DNA of 64,000 nt. Origin: Streptomyces sp. SLBN-31 (lineage in GTDB: Bacteria; Actinomycetota; Actinomycetes; Streptomycetales; Streptomycetaceae). The position numbers and the translations under genes were made by a program. The stretch covers positions 806,001 to 870,000 of the forward strand of contig NZ_VFNC01000003.1 of assembly GCF_006715395.1 (NCBI RefSeq). The letters run 5' to 3'. The notes under the pieces were generated by a model. It searched no databases and was not told where the DNA came from. It worked only from the letters and a program-made list of their open reading frames with translations. Shown piece by piece: positions 43,464-51,731 of this stretch; the stretch's first letter is position 1; every line of letters starts with the position of its first letter.

Positions 43464-43823
43464 ATGCATCTCGTCCCGGCCGATCGCGCAGACCGGCGCA
43501 CCATCGACGGCCACCGGGTGTGCGACGCCATCGCCGCCATCGGTGACGAGGCCCATGTGCGCATGTGGGCCGACCGCTTCTCCCTGCTCGCCGACCCCAA
43601 GCGGCTGGCCCTGCTGCTCGCGTTGCACCGCACGGGGCCGCTGGCCGTGTCCGACCTGGCGATCGCGACCGGTATGAACGACCCGGCCGTCTCGCAGGCG
43701 CTGCGGCTGCTGCGCGCGGCCGGTGCGGTCGCCGGGGAGAAGGAGGGGCGGGTCGTGCGCTACCGGCTCGTCGACGAGGACGTACGGCTGCTGCTCAAGC
43801 ACTGTGCCGCCGACGCGAGCTGA
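43464..43823 (+). CDS. ArsR/SmtB-family metalloregulator (NmtR/KmtR-like)
   Basis: A 119-aa winged-helix repressor (ADRFSLLADPKRLALLLALHRTGPLAVSDLAIATGMNDPAVSQALRLLRAAGAVAGEKEGRVVRYRL). N-terminal MHLVPADRADRRTIDGH is His/Asp-rich like the Ni/Co-sensing NmtR-KmtR branch, which adds N- and C-terminal His ligands; the end is LLLKHCAADAS with a His-Cys pair. This supports metal sensing, but the metal is not certain. It sits divergently to the Ni/Co permease with a palindrome between. Confidence 0.85.
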   Translation: MHLVPADRADRRTIDGHRVCDAIAAIGDEAHVRMWADRFSLLADPKRLALLLALHRTGPLAVSDLAIATGMNDPAVSQALRLLRAAGAVAGEKEGRVVRYRLVDEDVRLLLKHCAADAS

Positions 43824-43834
43824 CGTGCGGATGT

Positions 43835-43874
43835 GACGGACGCCCCGGAGCGGGGGATCCCCGGGGCGTCCGTC
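43835..43874. terminator. Bidirectional rho-independent terminator after arsR-type gene
   Basis: A 14-bp perfect stem (GACGGACGCCCCGG with CCGGGGCGTCCGTC, loop 12) between convergent stops. Confidence 0.8.
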
Positions 43875-43887
43875 GTTCGGGAGTGGT

Positions 43888-44760
43888 CTAGGAGCGGGCG
43901 CCGCGTCGGCGTCGGCTCGCGACGACGATCGCCGCGCCGCCGGCCAGGAGCACCGCCGCGCCGCCGGCGATCATGCCGGAGTTGCCGCCGCCGGTCTCGG
44001 CGAGGTCGCCCCCGCCGCCGTTCGGCGTGGCCGCCGGGACGCTGGTGGACGCGGACGCCACGGGGGTGTCCGGTGTCGACTCCGAGGCGCTCGGCGTCGG
44101 GGTGGACGGGGTCGTGGAGGGCGTGGCGGGGGGCTGCGACCCGGTGCTCGTGCAGTCCTTCGTGCCGCCGTTCCAGGACGCGATCAGCTTGTCCTTGATG
44201 ACCGCGTGGTCCGGGCCGGCCGGCAGGTCGCCGTGCTCGAAGCCGTCGTTCGCGCCCTGCTTGCCGTCGAACTTCGTGGCGCCGCGGTAGAGGTCGATCT
44301 GCGCGAAGCAGCCCGCGTCCGGCACCGCGATGTCGAGGGAGTCGGTCCGGCCGGGCTTGACCGTCACCGTGTCGAAGTCGACGAGGACCTGCTGTCCCGA
44401 GGTGGCGAAGGTGGCGCCGTGGGCGAGGTAGGAGGCGAGCGAGGCGGTGCAGGTGGAGGCGTCGCCTGCGGTGCGGACCTTGATGTGGACCTTGCCGTCG
44501 TCGGTGGGTCCGAGGTTCTGGTCGTCGACCTTGACGGAGTCGTAGAAGTCCGTGCCGTCGAGGGAGAACTGGCAGCGGTCGGTCTCCGTCTTGGTGCCGG
44601 CGCCCGTCCCGGGCTTGTAGGAGCCACCCGACTTCCAGCCGTCTCCGCCGGGGGCGCCGCCGTGCGCCCAGGCGCCGGAGGCGGTGGCGGCGCAGAGGGC
44701 GAGCGTCGCGACGCCCGTTCCGAGGAGGCGGCGCGCGGTGACACGGCTCGCTGTGGACAT
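43888..44760 (-). CDS. Sortase-anchored secreted protein (LAETG motif)
   Basis: A 290-aa surface protein. Sec signal (RRLLGTGVATLALCAATASGAWA), a middle domain with four Cys (DRCQFS, STCTASL, GCFAQ, KDCTS), a Thr/Ser/Pro-rich stalk (PSTTPSTPTPSASES), and the C-terminal LAETG at 253-257 followed by a hydrophobic run and RRRRGARS. LAxTG is the class E sortase signal of actinomycetes. The protein is probably covalently attached to cell wall. ATG at 44760 chosen over 44781. No sortase gene is in the window. Confidence 0.8.
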   Translation of the reverse strand: MSTASRVTARRLLGTGVATLALCAATASGAWAHGGAPGGDGWKSGGSYKPGTGAGTKTETDRCQFSLDGTDFYDSVKVDDQNLGPTDDGKVHIKVRTAGDASTCTASLASYLAHGATFATSGQQVLVDFDTVTVKPGRTDSLDIAVPDAGCFAQIDLYRGATKFDGKQGANDGFEHGDLPAGPDHAVIKDKLIASWNGGTKDCTSTGSQPPATPSTTPSTPTPSASESTPDTPVASASTSVPAATPNGGGGDLAETGGGNSGMIAGGAAVLLAGGAAIVVASRRRRGARS

Positions 44761-45011
44761 GGCGGATCCCCACTTCGGCATGTGCAGCACCCGGCGAGGG
44801 CCGCGCGGGCAGCGTGAGGGCATGCCGCGGCCGGTCCTGCCGGGGTGATGGTCGAAAGAAACACTGGGCTCACTGGTCACATGAGCCTCAGTGCGCTCAC
44901 ATCGTGGAGCCCGTGATCGAACGCTGTCAACCTGCGGTGACGCAGCGGTAGTTCAACCGTCCATCACAATTTCGACACAAGCGGGAGGTGGTCCTTCCGG
45001 GTGTCCCGCGC

Positions 45012-45776
45012 TCAGCCCACCGTCGGGGTGGGGCTGGCGTTCGTGCTGGGCTCGCCCGGCAGGACCGGGGGTTGGGTGGTGCTGTCCACCGGCGGGGTGA
45101 GCACGATCGCGGGCTGACCTGCGACCGGGGGCGGCGGGGTCAGGTCCTTGGCGGGCAGCTTCGGCGGGGTGGTCTCCTGGAAGAGCACCTGGTCGAAGTT
45201 GACCAGGCCGGTGTTCTCCATGACCGTGATGTGGTCCAGCACCGTGGCGTTGGCCTGGTCGGCCAGGGTCCGCACCACGGTGTTCTTGGTGGTGGAGCGG
45301 ATCTTCGCGATGGTGTTGAAGATCGAACCGTGCGTCACGCGCAGGATGTTGGCGAAGTCGGTGTCGAACTGCTTGCCGCTGTCCGCCTTGAGCGTGTTGA
45401 CGAACCCCACCTGCTGCGGGCTCGCCACATTGGGAATCGTGATGTTCAGCATCGTGCTGATCTTGCGGCAGCTGGCGTCCAGTGCCGCGTGGCCGTCGAT
45501 GAGGTGCTTGCTGGCGGTCTTGACCGCCGCGCTCTGCCCCTTCTGCAGCCCCAGTTGACCGACGGGGTACTCCCACAGGCCGGCGGCGCGCACCTTGACC
45601 ACGAAGTCCCGGTCCGCCTCGGTCAGCGGCCCCCACTGGGTCTGCGCGATGACTCTCGTCCCCGAACTGGACACGGTGTTCACCCCGAGCATCGAGGGAT
45701 AGGCGAGTGCGACGAGGGTCAGACTGAGGGCACCGCCCACGAAGAGAGTTCCCGTCGCGTTCCGCGAAAAGCGCAC
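45012..45776 (-). CDS. DUF4142 secreted protein
   Basis: A 254-aa protein with an N-terminal hydrophobic signal/anchor (FVGGALSLTLVALAYPSM). The DUF4142 helical domain follows (PLTEADRDFVVKVRAAGLWEYPVGQLGLQKGQSAAVKTASKHLIDGHAALDASCRKISTML; ILRVTHGSIFNTIAKIRSTTKNTVVRTLADQANATVLDHITVME), and the tail is a Pro/Thr-rich stretch. DUF4142 is a ferritin-like helical-bundle family of unknown function. GTG at 45776 has GCAGGAGGCACG just upstream. About 250 bases between this gene and the surface-protein gene hold no frame, only a short CTGCG-GTGA-CGCAG hairpin. Confidence 0.82.
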   Translation of the reverse strand: MRFSRNATGTLFVGGALSLTLVALAYPSMLGVNTVSSSGTRVIAQTQWGPLTEADRDFVVKVRAAGLWEYPVGQLGLQKGQSAAVKTASKHLIDGHAALDASCRKISTMLNITIPNVASPQQVGFVNTLKADSGKQFDTDFANILRVTHGSIFNTIAKIRSTTKNTVVRTLADQANATVLDHITVMENTGLVNFDQVLFQETTPPKLPAKDLTPPPPVAGQPAIVLTPPVDSTTQPPVLPGEPSTNASPTPTVG

Positions 45777-45985
45777 CGTGCCTCCTGCCCAATCGGTTGT
45801 CCCGCCGTCCTGAGGCGGGGGTCGGACGGAGATGAGTACGGACGGCACCGGGGAACGGAACCTTTTGATTCGGTAAAATCCCACGGGTGTGAGTCAGATC
45901 ATGGTGCTGTGCTCATGACAGGGTTGACGGAATGTTGACCACTTCTCGGGAGAGTCCAGACGAGCCCCCGACCTAGATTCGGCCC

Positions 45986-46672
45986 ATGTCCCCACAGCCC
46001 ACGCCCCGGGTTCCCGCGGCCCTTCCGGTCCTGCCGTACCGCAAGCCCACCAAGGGCCGCGACTACTGGGTCCTCGACGACGTGCTGCCCGACGTGGACG
46101 CCGTCCGCGCGCGCTGTCTGGCGAAGGACGACTGGGTGCAGGGCTACCCCTACACCTCGGAGACCTGGCCCGGGCTGCGCACCATGCCGGGGCTCGAACC
46201 CGCGGAGCTCGCCCGGGTCGAGCGCCTGGTGCGGCAGGCGACCGGGGCGAAGGAACTGTGGGTGCAGCAGGCGCCCGGCGGCGGCACCCTCAACCACAAC
46301 TGCGTCCAGGTCGTCGGCGAGGGCGAGAGCGAGCCGCGTCCGCACACCGACTCCCGGGCGCTGTGCCGGTACGCGGCCGTGCTCTACCTCAACCCGGGCG
46401 TCGGCAAGGACTGCGGCACCGCCTTTTATCGTCAGTCCCTGCCCGGCGGGCGGCTCGGCGGCAACATCGTCCAGGCCCCGCACAACAACCTCGTCGAGGC
46501 CCTCGGCACGCGGTACGTGCCCGCCGACCACTTCGAGGAGGACGTACGCGTCCCGCACAAGTACAACCGGCTGCTCCTCTACAGCGCCAACCTCGTGCAC
46601 AGCGCGACCGGTTACACCGGCAGGACGCTGGAGGAGAAGCGGATGACGGCGGTCTTCTTCTGGATGGCGTGA
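45986..46672 (+). CDS. DUF6445-type putative Fe/2-oxoglutarate dioxygenase-fold protein
   Basis: A 228-aa protein. The jelly-roll iron-ligand pattern is visible: RPHTDSRALCRYAAVLYLN (His-x-Asp) and LVHSATGYTGRTLEEKRM (distal His and Arg). Cytosolic, no signal. DUF6445 proteins are predicted to resemble prolyl hydroxylase-type enzymes; the substrate is unknown. Codon use in GCCTTTTATCGT (46420-46431) is locally unlike the rest. ATG at 45986, no strong ribosome site. It is convergent with the next membrane protein gene with 12 bases between stops. Confidence 0.7.
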   Translation: MSPQPTPRVPAALPVLPYRKPTKGRDYWVLDDVLPDVDAVRARCLAKDDWVQGYPYTSETWPGLRTMPGLEPAELARVERLVRQATGAKELWVQQAPGGGTLNHNCVQVVGEGESEPRPHTDSRALCRYAAVLYLNPGVGKDCGTAFYRQSLPGGRLGGNIVQAPHNNLVEALGTRYVPADHFEEDVRVPHKYNRLLLYSANLVHSATGYTGRTLEEKRMTAVFFWMA

Positions 46673-46684
46673 GCCGCCGGGACG

Positions 46685-47053
46685 CTACCTGTGTCCCAGG
46701 CCCCCGCTGCCGAAGGAGCCGCTGGAGCCGGGCATCCAGCGCCGGCGGTGCTGATCCTTTCCGGTCCGCGTTCCCGCGTGGTGCAGCTCGTACGGCATCA
46801 TGCGCTCGCCGTCCTCCGAGTGCGGGACCTCGTCCGGTTCGCGGACCTCGCTCATCTCGTGGACGGCTCCGCCGTCGGGAAGGTGGGGCTGCTCGCCCGG
46901 CAGGGGCCGCGGGAGCTCACGGTCGCTCACCCGCATGCCGAACCAGAAGGCCCAGATCAGGGCACCGGCGATGACCAGGCCACCGACGAAGGCGGCGATC
47001 ACGTTGAGTACGTCACCCGACGTGGCCGCCATTTCGAACGTCGCGGTACTCAT
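46685..47053 (-). CDS. Single-pass membrane protein with polar tail (DUF6479-like)
   Basis: A 122-aa protein. MSTATFEMAATSGDVLNVIAAFVGGLVIAGALIWAFWFGMRV gives one N-out membrane helix, then a cytosolic polar tail rich in Glu, Pro, Arg, His (EVREPDEVPHSEDGERMM, RRRWMPGSSGSFGSGGLGHR). This pattern fits the Streptomyces DUF6479 family of unknown role. Start chosen at ATG 47053 rather than the TTG at 47071. Convergent with DUF6445. Confidence 0.7.
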   Translation of the reverse strand: MSTATFEMAATSGDVLNVIAAFVGGLVIAGALIWAFWFGMRVSDRELPRPLPGEQPHLPDGGAVHEMSEVREPDEVPHSEDGERMMPYELHHAGTRTGKDQHRRRWMPGSSGSFGSGGLGHR

Positions 47054-47159
47054 GTACCGATTATCACCCAAACGACGCGTTTGGCGAGGCCACGTCTCTT
47101 GAGGGTTACGGTTGCCGCAATGCCTGGTGTCGCCGCGGTGAGCGCCTCACCATGGGCAC

Positions 47160-47564
47160 ATGACACCGGCTCAGAAGGCCATGGACCGACTCGCGGCATG
47201 GCCCGACCTCACCCCGTGCGAGGCCGGCTGCGGAACGGGCCGGGCGTTGCGTTCGGCGCGGGACGAGATCGTGCACTTCCACTCCGGACGGGACGTGGAC
47301 CTCCACCTCACGGCTCCCGCGATCCAGCGGCTGCACTACGACTTCGCGGAGTCGTCCGCGATCCGTCTGGTGCCCGGTTCGCGCTGGGTCACCGTCCACC
47401 TCGACTGCGACGCCGACGTGGACCTGCTGCTCGGCCTGGTCAGCGTCGCCCTCAAGGCCCACGACCGGCAGGGCGAAACGCCGGGCGCCGACCGCCTGCC
47501 GGGGACCGTGTGCAACTTCCGCCGGGTGACCGTGCTGCAGCGCGACGAGGGCGGCGAGGACTGA
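47160..47564 (+). CDS. Luciferase-domain (DUF5519-like) protein
   Basis: A 134-aa protein (MDRLAAWPDLTPCEAGCGTGRALRSARDEIVHFHSGRDVDLHLTAPAIQRLHYDFAESSAIRLVPGSRWVTVHLDCDADVDLLLGLVSVALKAH). The domain named after luciferase-domain proteins is a small alpha/beta fold with no known enzymatic activity. ATG at 47160 is supported by MTPAQKAM; there is no strong ribosome site. Cytosolic. Function unknown. Confidence 0.65.
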   Translation: MTPAQKAMDRLAAWPDLTPCEAGCGTGRALRSARDEIVHFHSGRDVDLHLTAPAIQRLHYDFAESSAIRLVPGSRWVTVHLDCDADVDLLLGLVSVALKAHDRQGETPGADRLPGTVCNFRRVTVLQRDEGGED

Positions 47565-47750
47565 GCGTCACCCGCACGAAACCTCCCCATCACCCGAAAC
47601 TCCCTCCACGACTGTCACAGGCATGACATACGCTGCTGACAGCAGCCGCGCCCCGTGCGCCACCGCCGTCGAGCGGTCGTGCCCGGGCGCCGCGCGGCGC
47701 TTTCGACCACCCGGTGCCACACCGGGTTCTCTCGTGGGGGTATCAGTACT

Positions 47751-49712
47751 GTGCGCATGCGCAGCATCTCGACCGCGACGGCACTCGCGGTCCTCTTCGG
47801 CTCGGCGGCGCTCGCCGTCGGCGCGGCGGGACCGGCCGCGGCCGACTCCGCAAAGATCCTGCCGGTGAAGTCCGTCGGCGACATGGTCGTCGACGGAGTC
47901 CACAAGGTGGTGTACATCTCCGACCCGGTCGGCGGGAAGATCCTCGTCGCCGACTATTCCGGCACCGTCCGGGCGACACTGGGCAGCGAGCCCGGGGTGA
48001 CCGGTCTGGCGCTGTCGGCCGACTCCGGCACACTGTACGCGGCGGTCAAGGGCGAGAACCGGATCGTCACCGTGGACACGCAGACGGTGACCCCGGCCCT
48101 GAGCTACTCGCTGGGCACGGCCGCGCCGCGCGACCTGGAGGTCGTCGACGGCAGGATCTGGTTCTCCTACGACTCCGACCTCGGGTTCGTCGACCCGGCC
48201 GGCGGCGAGTCGGCGGTCCACCTCGACCAGGCGCCGGGCGATCTGTCGGGCCAGGTGCACCTGGGCGCCGACCCGTCCGCACCGGACGTCCTGGCGGCCG
48301 GCGACGGCAGCACGCTGGCCGTCTACGACGTCTCGGCGGACGGTGCCAAGCTGCGGGTCAAGGGCGGCCTCGACTCCGGCGGCAAGCAGGTCGACATCAC
48401 GCCCGACGGCAAGCAGGTCCTGACCTCCTGGGGCAGCGGCTACGGCTTCCCGGCGTACTCGACCACCGATCTGAGCAAGGTGACGGACTACCCGGGCAAC
48501 GCCTACCCGAACGCGGTCTCCGTCGCCCCCGACGGCTCCGTCGCCGGCGGCTCCTTCTCCTGGTACGACCCCGACGTGCACGTCTTCCGGCCCGGCGGCA
48601 CCAAGCCGGTGCGCGAGTACGACTTCCCCAACACCGGCAGCAGCAGCGGCTCCGACACCCTGGTGGACGCGGCCCTGGCCTGGGCGCCGGACAGCAGCAG
48701 GCTCTTCGCCGTCTCCGAGAACGACGGCGGCGTGTACACCCTGCGGGCGCTGACCGACCCCACCAAGGAGCTGCCCACCTTGAAGGTGTCGGCCCCCACC
48801 AAGGCGGACCGGGCCAAGAAGCTCACCGTCACCGGCAGGCTGACGTCGATGACGGCCCTCCCGGCGGGCACGAGCCTGAAGGTAACCCGCACCGACCTGG
48901 ACTCGCCGAGCGGCAAGATGCTGGCCGCCGTCGCGACGAAGGCCGACGGCAGCTTCTCCTTCACCGACACCCCGCCGGCCGGCGGCAAGGTCACCTACAA
49001 GGTGTCCTTCGCGGGCGACGCGACCCACGCCGCCGCCTCCGGCTCCGACGCGGTCGACGTCTCCCGCGGCACGCCCGCGCTGACGCTGAACAACAACGGC
49101 AAGCTGTACGCGTACGGCAAGGACGTGAAGTTCACGGCCCACCTCGGTACGACGTACAAGAACCGCACGGTCGAGATCTGGGCCAACCCCTTCGGCGGCG
49201 ACAAGCCCAACAAGCTCGTCAGGTCCGGCCGGGTCGACTCCCACGGCAACCTCTCCGGCACCGTCGACATGACCCGGGACACCGACGTCACGGCCGTCTT
49301 CAAGGGCGACGCCCGCTACAAGCCGAGGACCGTCAAGGTCACGGCCTACGCGAAGGTGAACGTCTCCACGGCGGTCACCAAGCACTACAAGAAGGCCAGG
49401 ATCGGCTCGCGCACGTACTACTGGTTCCACAAGAACACGTCGCCGGTCGTCACCACGAGCATGACCTACTACCCGGGTCGCGAGCAGCGCCTGGAGCTGG
49501 AGGTCTACTACGCCGGCCAGTGGTACCCGGTCGACGCCAGCCCCCAGTACTTCCAACTCGGCACGAACGGCAAGTCGGTCGTGAACCTGGGCGCCGCGGG
49601 CGAGTCCGGCATCAAGGCCCGGGTGCGGGCCGCGTACATCAACGGCTCGTCGGGCGACACCGTCAACAGCTCCACCTACACCGGGTGGAAGTACATCTAC
49701 TTCTCCAACTAG
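47751..49712 (+). CDS. Secreted beta-propeller/Ig-like domain protein
   Basis: A 653-aa secreted protein. Signal (TALAVLFGSAALAVGAAGPAAA). About 320 residues of YncE/NHL-like seven-bladed propeller repeats follow (MVVDGVHKVVYISDPVGGKILVADYSG, VTGLALSADSGTLYAAVKGENRIVTVD). Next are two Ig-like domains (KLTVTGRLTSMTALPAGTSLKV; DVKFTAHLGTTYKNRTVEIWANPFGGDK), and a C-terminal beta region (RLELEVYYAGQWYPVDASPQYFQLG). No enzymatic residues were spotted. Starts GTG 47751 or ATG 47757. It may be a cell-surface or extracellular adhesin-like protein. Confidence 0.75.
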   Translation: MRMRSISTATALAVLFGSAALAVGAAGPAAADSAKILPVKSVGDMVVDGVHKVVYISDPVGGKILVADYSGTVRATLGSEPGVTGLALSADSGTLYAAVKGENRIVTVDTQTVTPALSYSLGTAAPRDLEVVDGRIWFSYDSDLGFVDPAGGESAVHLDQAPGDLSGQVHLGADPSAPDVLAAGDGSTLAVYDVSADGAKLRVKGGLDSGGKQVDITPDGKQVLTSWGSGYGFPAYSTTDLSKVTDYPGNAYPNAVSVAPDGSVAGGSFSWYDPDVHVFRPGGTKPVREYDFPNTGSSSGSDTLVDAALAWAPDSSRLFAVSENDGGVYTLRALTDPTKELPTLKVSAPTKADRAKKLTVTGRLTSMTALPAGTSLKVTRTDLDSPSGKMLAAVATKADGSFSFTDTPPAGGKVTYKVSFAGDATHAAASGSDAVDVSRGTPALTLNNNGKLYAYGKDVKFTAHLGTTYKNRTVEIWANPFGGDKPNKLVRSGRVDSHGNLSGTVDMTRDTDVTAVFKGDARYKPRTVKVTAYAKVNVSTAVTKHYKKARIGSRTYYWFHKNTSPVVTTSMTYYPGREQRLELEVYYAGQWYPVDASPQYFQLGTNGKSVVNLGAAGESGIKARVRAAYINGSSGDTVNSSTYTGWKYIYFSN

Positions 49713-49767
49713 CGCCCGCGGAGTGTCCTGCTGGCGGTCGTGAGCCGGGGTCGGCGAAGATGCCCCG

Positions 49768-50493
49768 GTGAACGACCACATAGCGACACCATCCCCCGCC
49801 TCCCCTCCCGCACTGCGCCCGGTCCGCACCCCGGCCCGGCTGAGCGTCGCCGCGCTCGGCCTGGCCGGTGCCGCCTGGGCGCTGCGGGCGGTCTGGGAGA
49901 TCCGGCTGGCCGTGGCCGGGGAGCCGGCCTCGGGTCCGCCGGACCAGGGCGGCGGCGAACACCGCCCGCTGACCTCGCTGGAGAACGCGTACCACCTGAT
50001 CAGCAGCGCGGGCGGGATCACCGCGGCGCTCTGCGCGATCCTCTTCGTCTTCTGGCTGGACAACGTGCGCGACAACGCGCGCGAACTTTCCGGCAGGCGG
50101 CCGCGCTACTCCGGCTTCTGGCTCTACGCGGGCTGGGTGATCCCCCTCGCCAACCTGTGGATCCCGCGCCGCATCGTCGCCGGCGCCCACCAGGACAGCG
50201 CCCCGGGCGAACGGCTGCCGCGCTCGCTGAACGTGTGGTGGGCGCTGTGGCTGCTCGGCATGTTCGGCGGCGTGGGCCTGATGTACGCCGACGACACGGA
50301 CCAGGTCATCGCCCGTGCCTACACGGACGTGTGGTTGCTGCTCGCAGCCGACGCCGCCGTCGTCGGCGCGGCGGTGGCCGGCATCCTCGTCGTCCGCGCC
50401 GTCACCGCCGTGCAACTGCGGTACATGGACGGTGGGTCGGGGTACGGCGGGTCGCCGGCCGGCCCCGACTCCGCGGGTGGCAAGGCGGCTTGA
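49768..50493 (+). CDS. DUF4328 membrane protein
   Basis: A 241-aa protein with five or six helices. The core DUF4328 region has AYHLISSAGGITAALCAILFVFWLDNVRDNARELSGRRPRYSGFWLYAGWVIPLANLWIPRRIVA, then LNVWWALWLLGMFGGVGLMY. GTG at 49768 follows the preceding stop by 55 bases. Family function unknown. It is convergent with the SCO2400-family gene with only 13 bases between stops. Confidence 0.85.
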   Translation: MNDHIATPSPASPPALRPVRTPARLSVAALGLAGAAWALRAVWEIRLAVAGEPASGPPDQGGGEHRPLTSLENAYHLISSAGGITAALCAILFVFWLDNVRDNARELSGRRPRYSGFWLYAGWVIPLANLWIPRRIVAGAHQDSAPGERLPRSLNVWWALWLLGMFGGVGLMYADDTDQVIARAYTDVWLLLAADAAVVGAAVAGILVVRAVTAVQLRYMDGGSGYGGSPAGPDSAGGKAA

Positions 50494-50506
50494 GCGGGTG
50501 GGCCGC

Positions 50507-51397
50507 TCAGCTCACACACACCAGGCCGAGCAGACAGATGCCGGACGGGGACGTCGACGCCGTCGAGGTGTCCGAGCCGGAGGTGCCCGTGGACTGAGAG
50601 GTCCCCGAGGTGTCCGAGCTTCCCGAAGTGGACGTCGAGGACGAGGAAGAGGACGACGAGGACGACGTCGAGGAGGACGAGTTCGACGTCGTGCCCCCGT
50701 CGGCCGTCGAGGAGGTCGACGACTGGCCCGACGTCGTGCCCGAGCCGCCGCCGGCCGCCGTGGAGGTCTGCTGCGTGGAGCCGGCCGGGGTCTTCGTCGA
50801 GGGCGTGCCTGACACGGTGTAGGGCTGCGTACGCGCCGAGTCGGTGTGGGCCGCTGTGGCGGAACGCTCCTGCGTGACACCGCCGTTCGTGGACGACCCC
50901 GAGGCCGTGGTGTCGGGCTTGCGGTGCTTGCCCGTGCCGGCCGGCGGCAGGACGCCGTCGCCCTGGTCCGGGGTCTCCGCGACGCCCATGCTGGTCACGT
51001 CCGGCGTCTGCGAGGCCTGGGTCTGCTGGGCGGAGCCGCCGCGGTTCATGGCGGAGACGGTCAGTCCGCCGCCGACGAGTGCGACGGCGGTCGCCACGAC
51101 GGCCCGACGCTGGTTCTTCTTCCACCGCTCCCGCTGCCGGCGTCGCGCCGCCCTGCCCTCCTGCGTGGGCGCGGGGTCCTCGACGTCGGTGTCACCGCCG
51201 GCGTGCTCCGGCTCGTCGTACGAGGGGGCGGAAGCGGTGTGCTCCCGCACCGGCTGCGGCCAGGCCGCCGTGGCGGCGGGGGCGGCGACGGCACGGCCAC
51301 CGTCGGTCAGCGGCGCGATGTCCGGGGCGTAGGCGCCACAACCAGGGCACACCAGGGCGCCGTTGAGGTGCCGGCGGCACGAGGAGCAGTAGTCCAT
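50507..51397 (-). CDS. SCO2400-family zinc-ribbon and Ser/Thr-rich membrane protein
   Basis: A 296-aa protein. N-terminal zinc ribbon MDYCSSCRRHLNGALVCPGCG (four Cys), then a basic cytosolic segment (RRRQRERWKKNQRR), one membrane helix (AVVATAVALVGGGLTVSAM), and an outside domain of Ser/Thr/Gly-rich low-complexity (SSSTSSSSSSSSSSTSTSG) ending in ICLLGLVCVS. The topology of an intracellular zinc ribbon and an external disordered tail matches the Streptomyces SCO2400 family. Unknown function. ATG at 51397. Confidence 0.8.
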   Translation of the reverse strand: MDYCSSCRRHLNGALVCPGCGAYAPDIAPLTDGGRAVAAPAATAAWPQPVREHTASAPSYDEPEHAGGDTDVEDPAPTQEGRAARRRQRERWKKNQRRAVVATAVALVGGGLTVSAMNRGGSAQQTQASQTPDVTSMGVAETPDQGDGVLPPAGTGKHRKPDTTASGSSTNGGVTQERSATAAHTDSARTQPYTVSGTPSTKTPAGSTQQTSTAAGGGSGTTSGQSSTSSTADGGTTSNSSSSTSSSSSSSSSSTSTSGSSDTSGTSQSTGTSGSDTSTASTSPSGICLLGLVCVS

Positions 51398-51731
51398 CCG
51401 CTGTCATCCTGACGGTTCGGCGTGTCGCTGTTCGACTTTTCGCATGGGGGATCGAGCGGGTCGCAACGGTAACGATGGTTTCGAAAGACTGTGTGGGCTC
51501 TGTGTGGTGCTCCTGCGCGGGTTCTCTTCACACTCCCCACCCGGCGGGTGAACGGCCAGGTCAGGACCGGCTCTCCAGGGCGTGGTGCGGGCCTGTGGCC
51601 TTGATCACTCACCGTGGCGTCGGCGGGCGGCGGTGGGGCTGGGCCCCGCGCCGCGGTGGCGCTGACACCACCGGTGAATCGGGTGCCGGCCGGAGTGAAC
51701 GCGGCAGGGCGCGTGCCTAGCGTGGTGAGGC
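51398..51731. other. Intergenic region with no recognised gene
   Basis: A 334-base divergent gap between the zinc-ribbon protein and the TAP-type hydrolase. It must hold the promoters for both. No protein-like frame, palindrome, strong hairpin or repeat stands out. The only ORF track entries are out-of-frame extensions. No function assigned. Confidence 0.6.
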
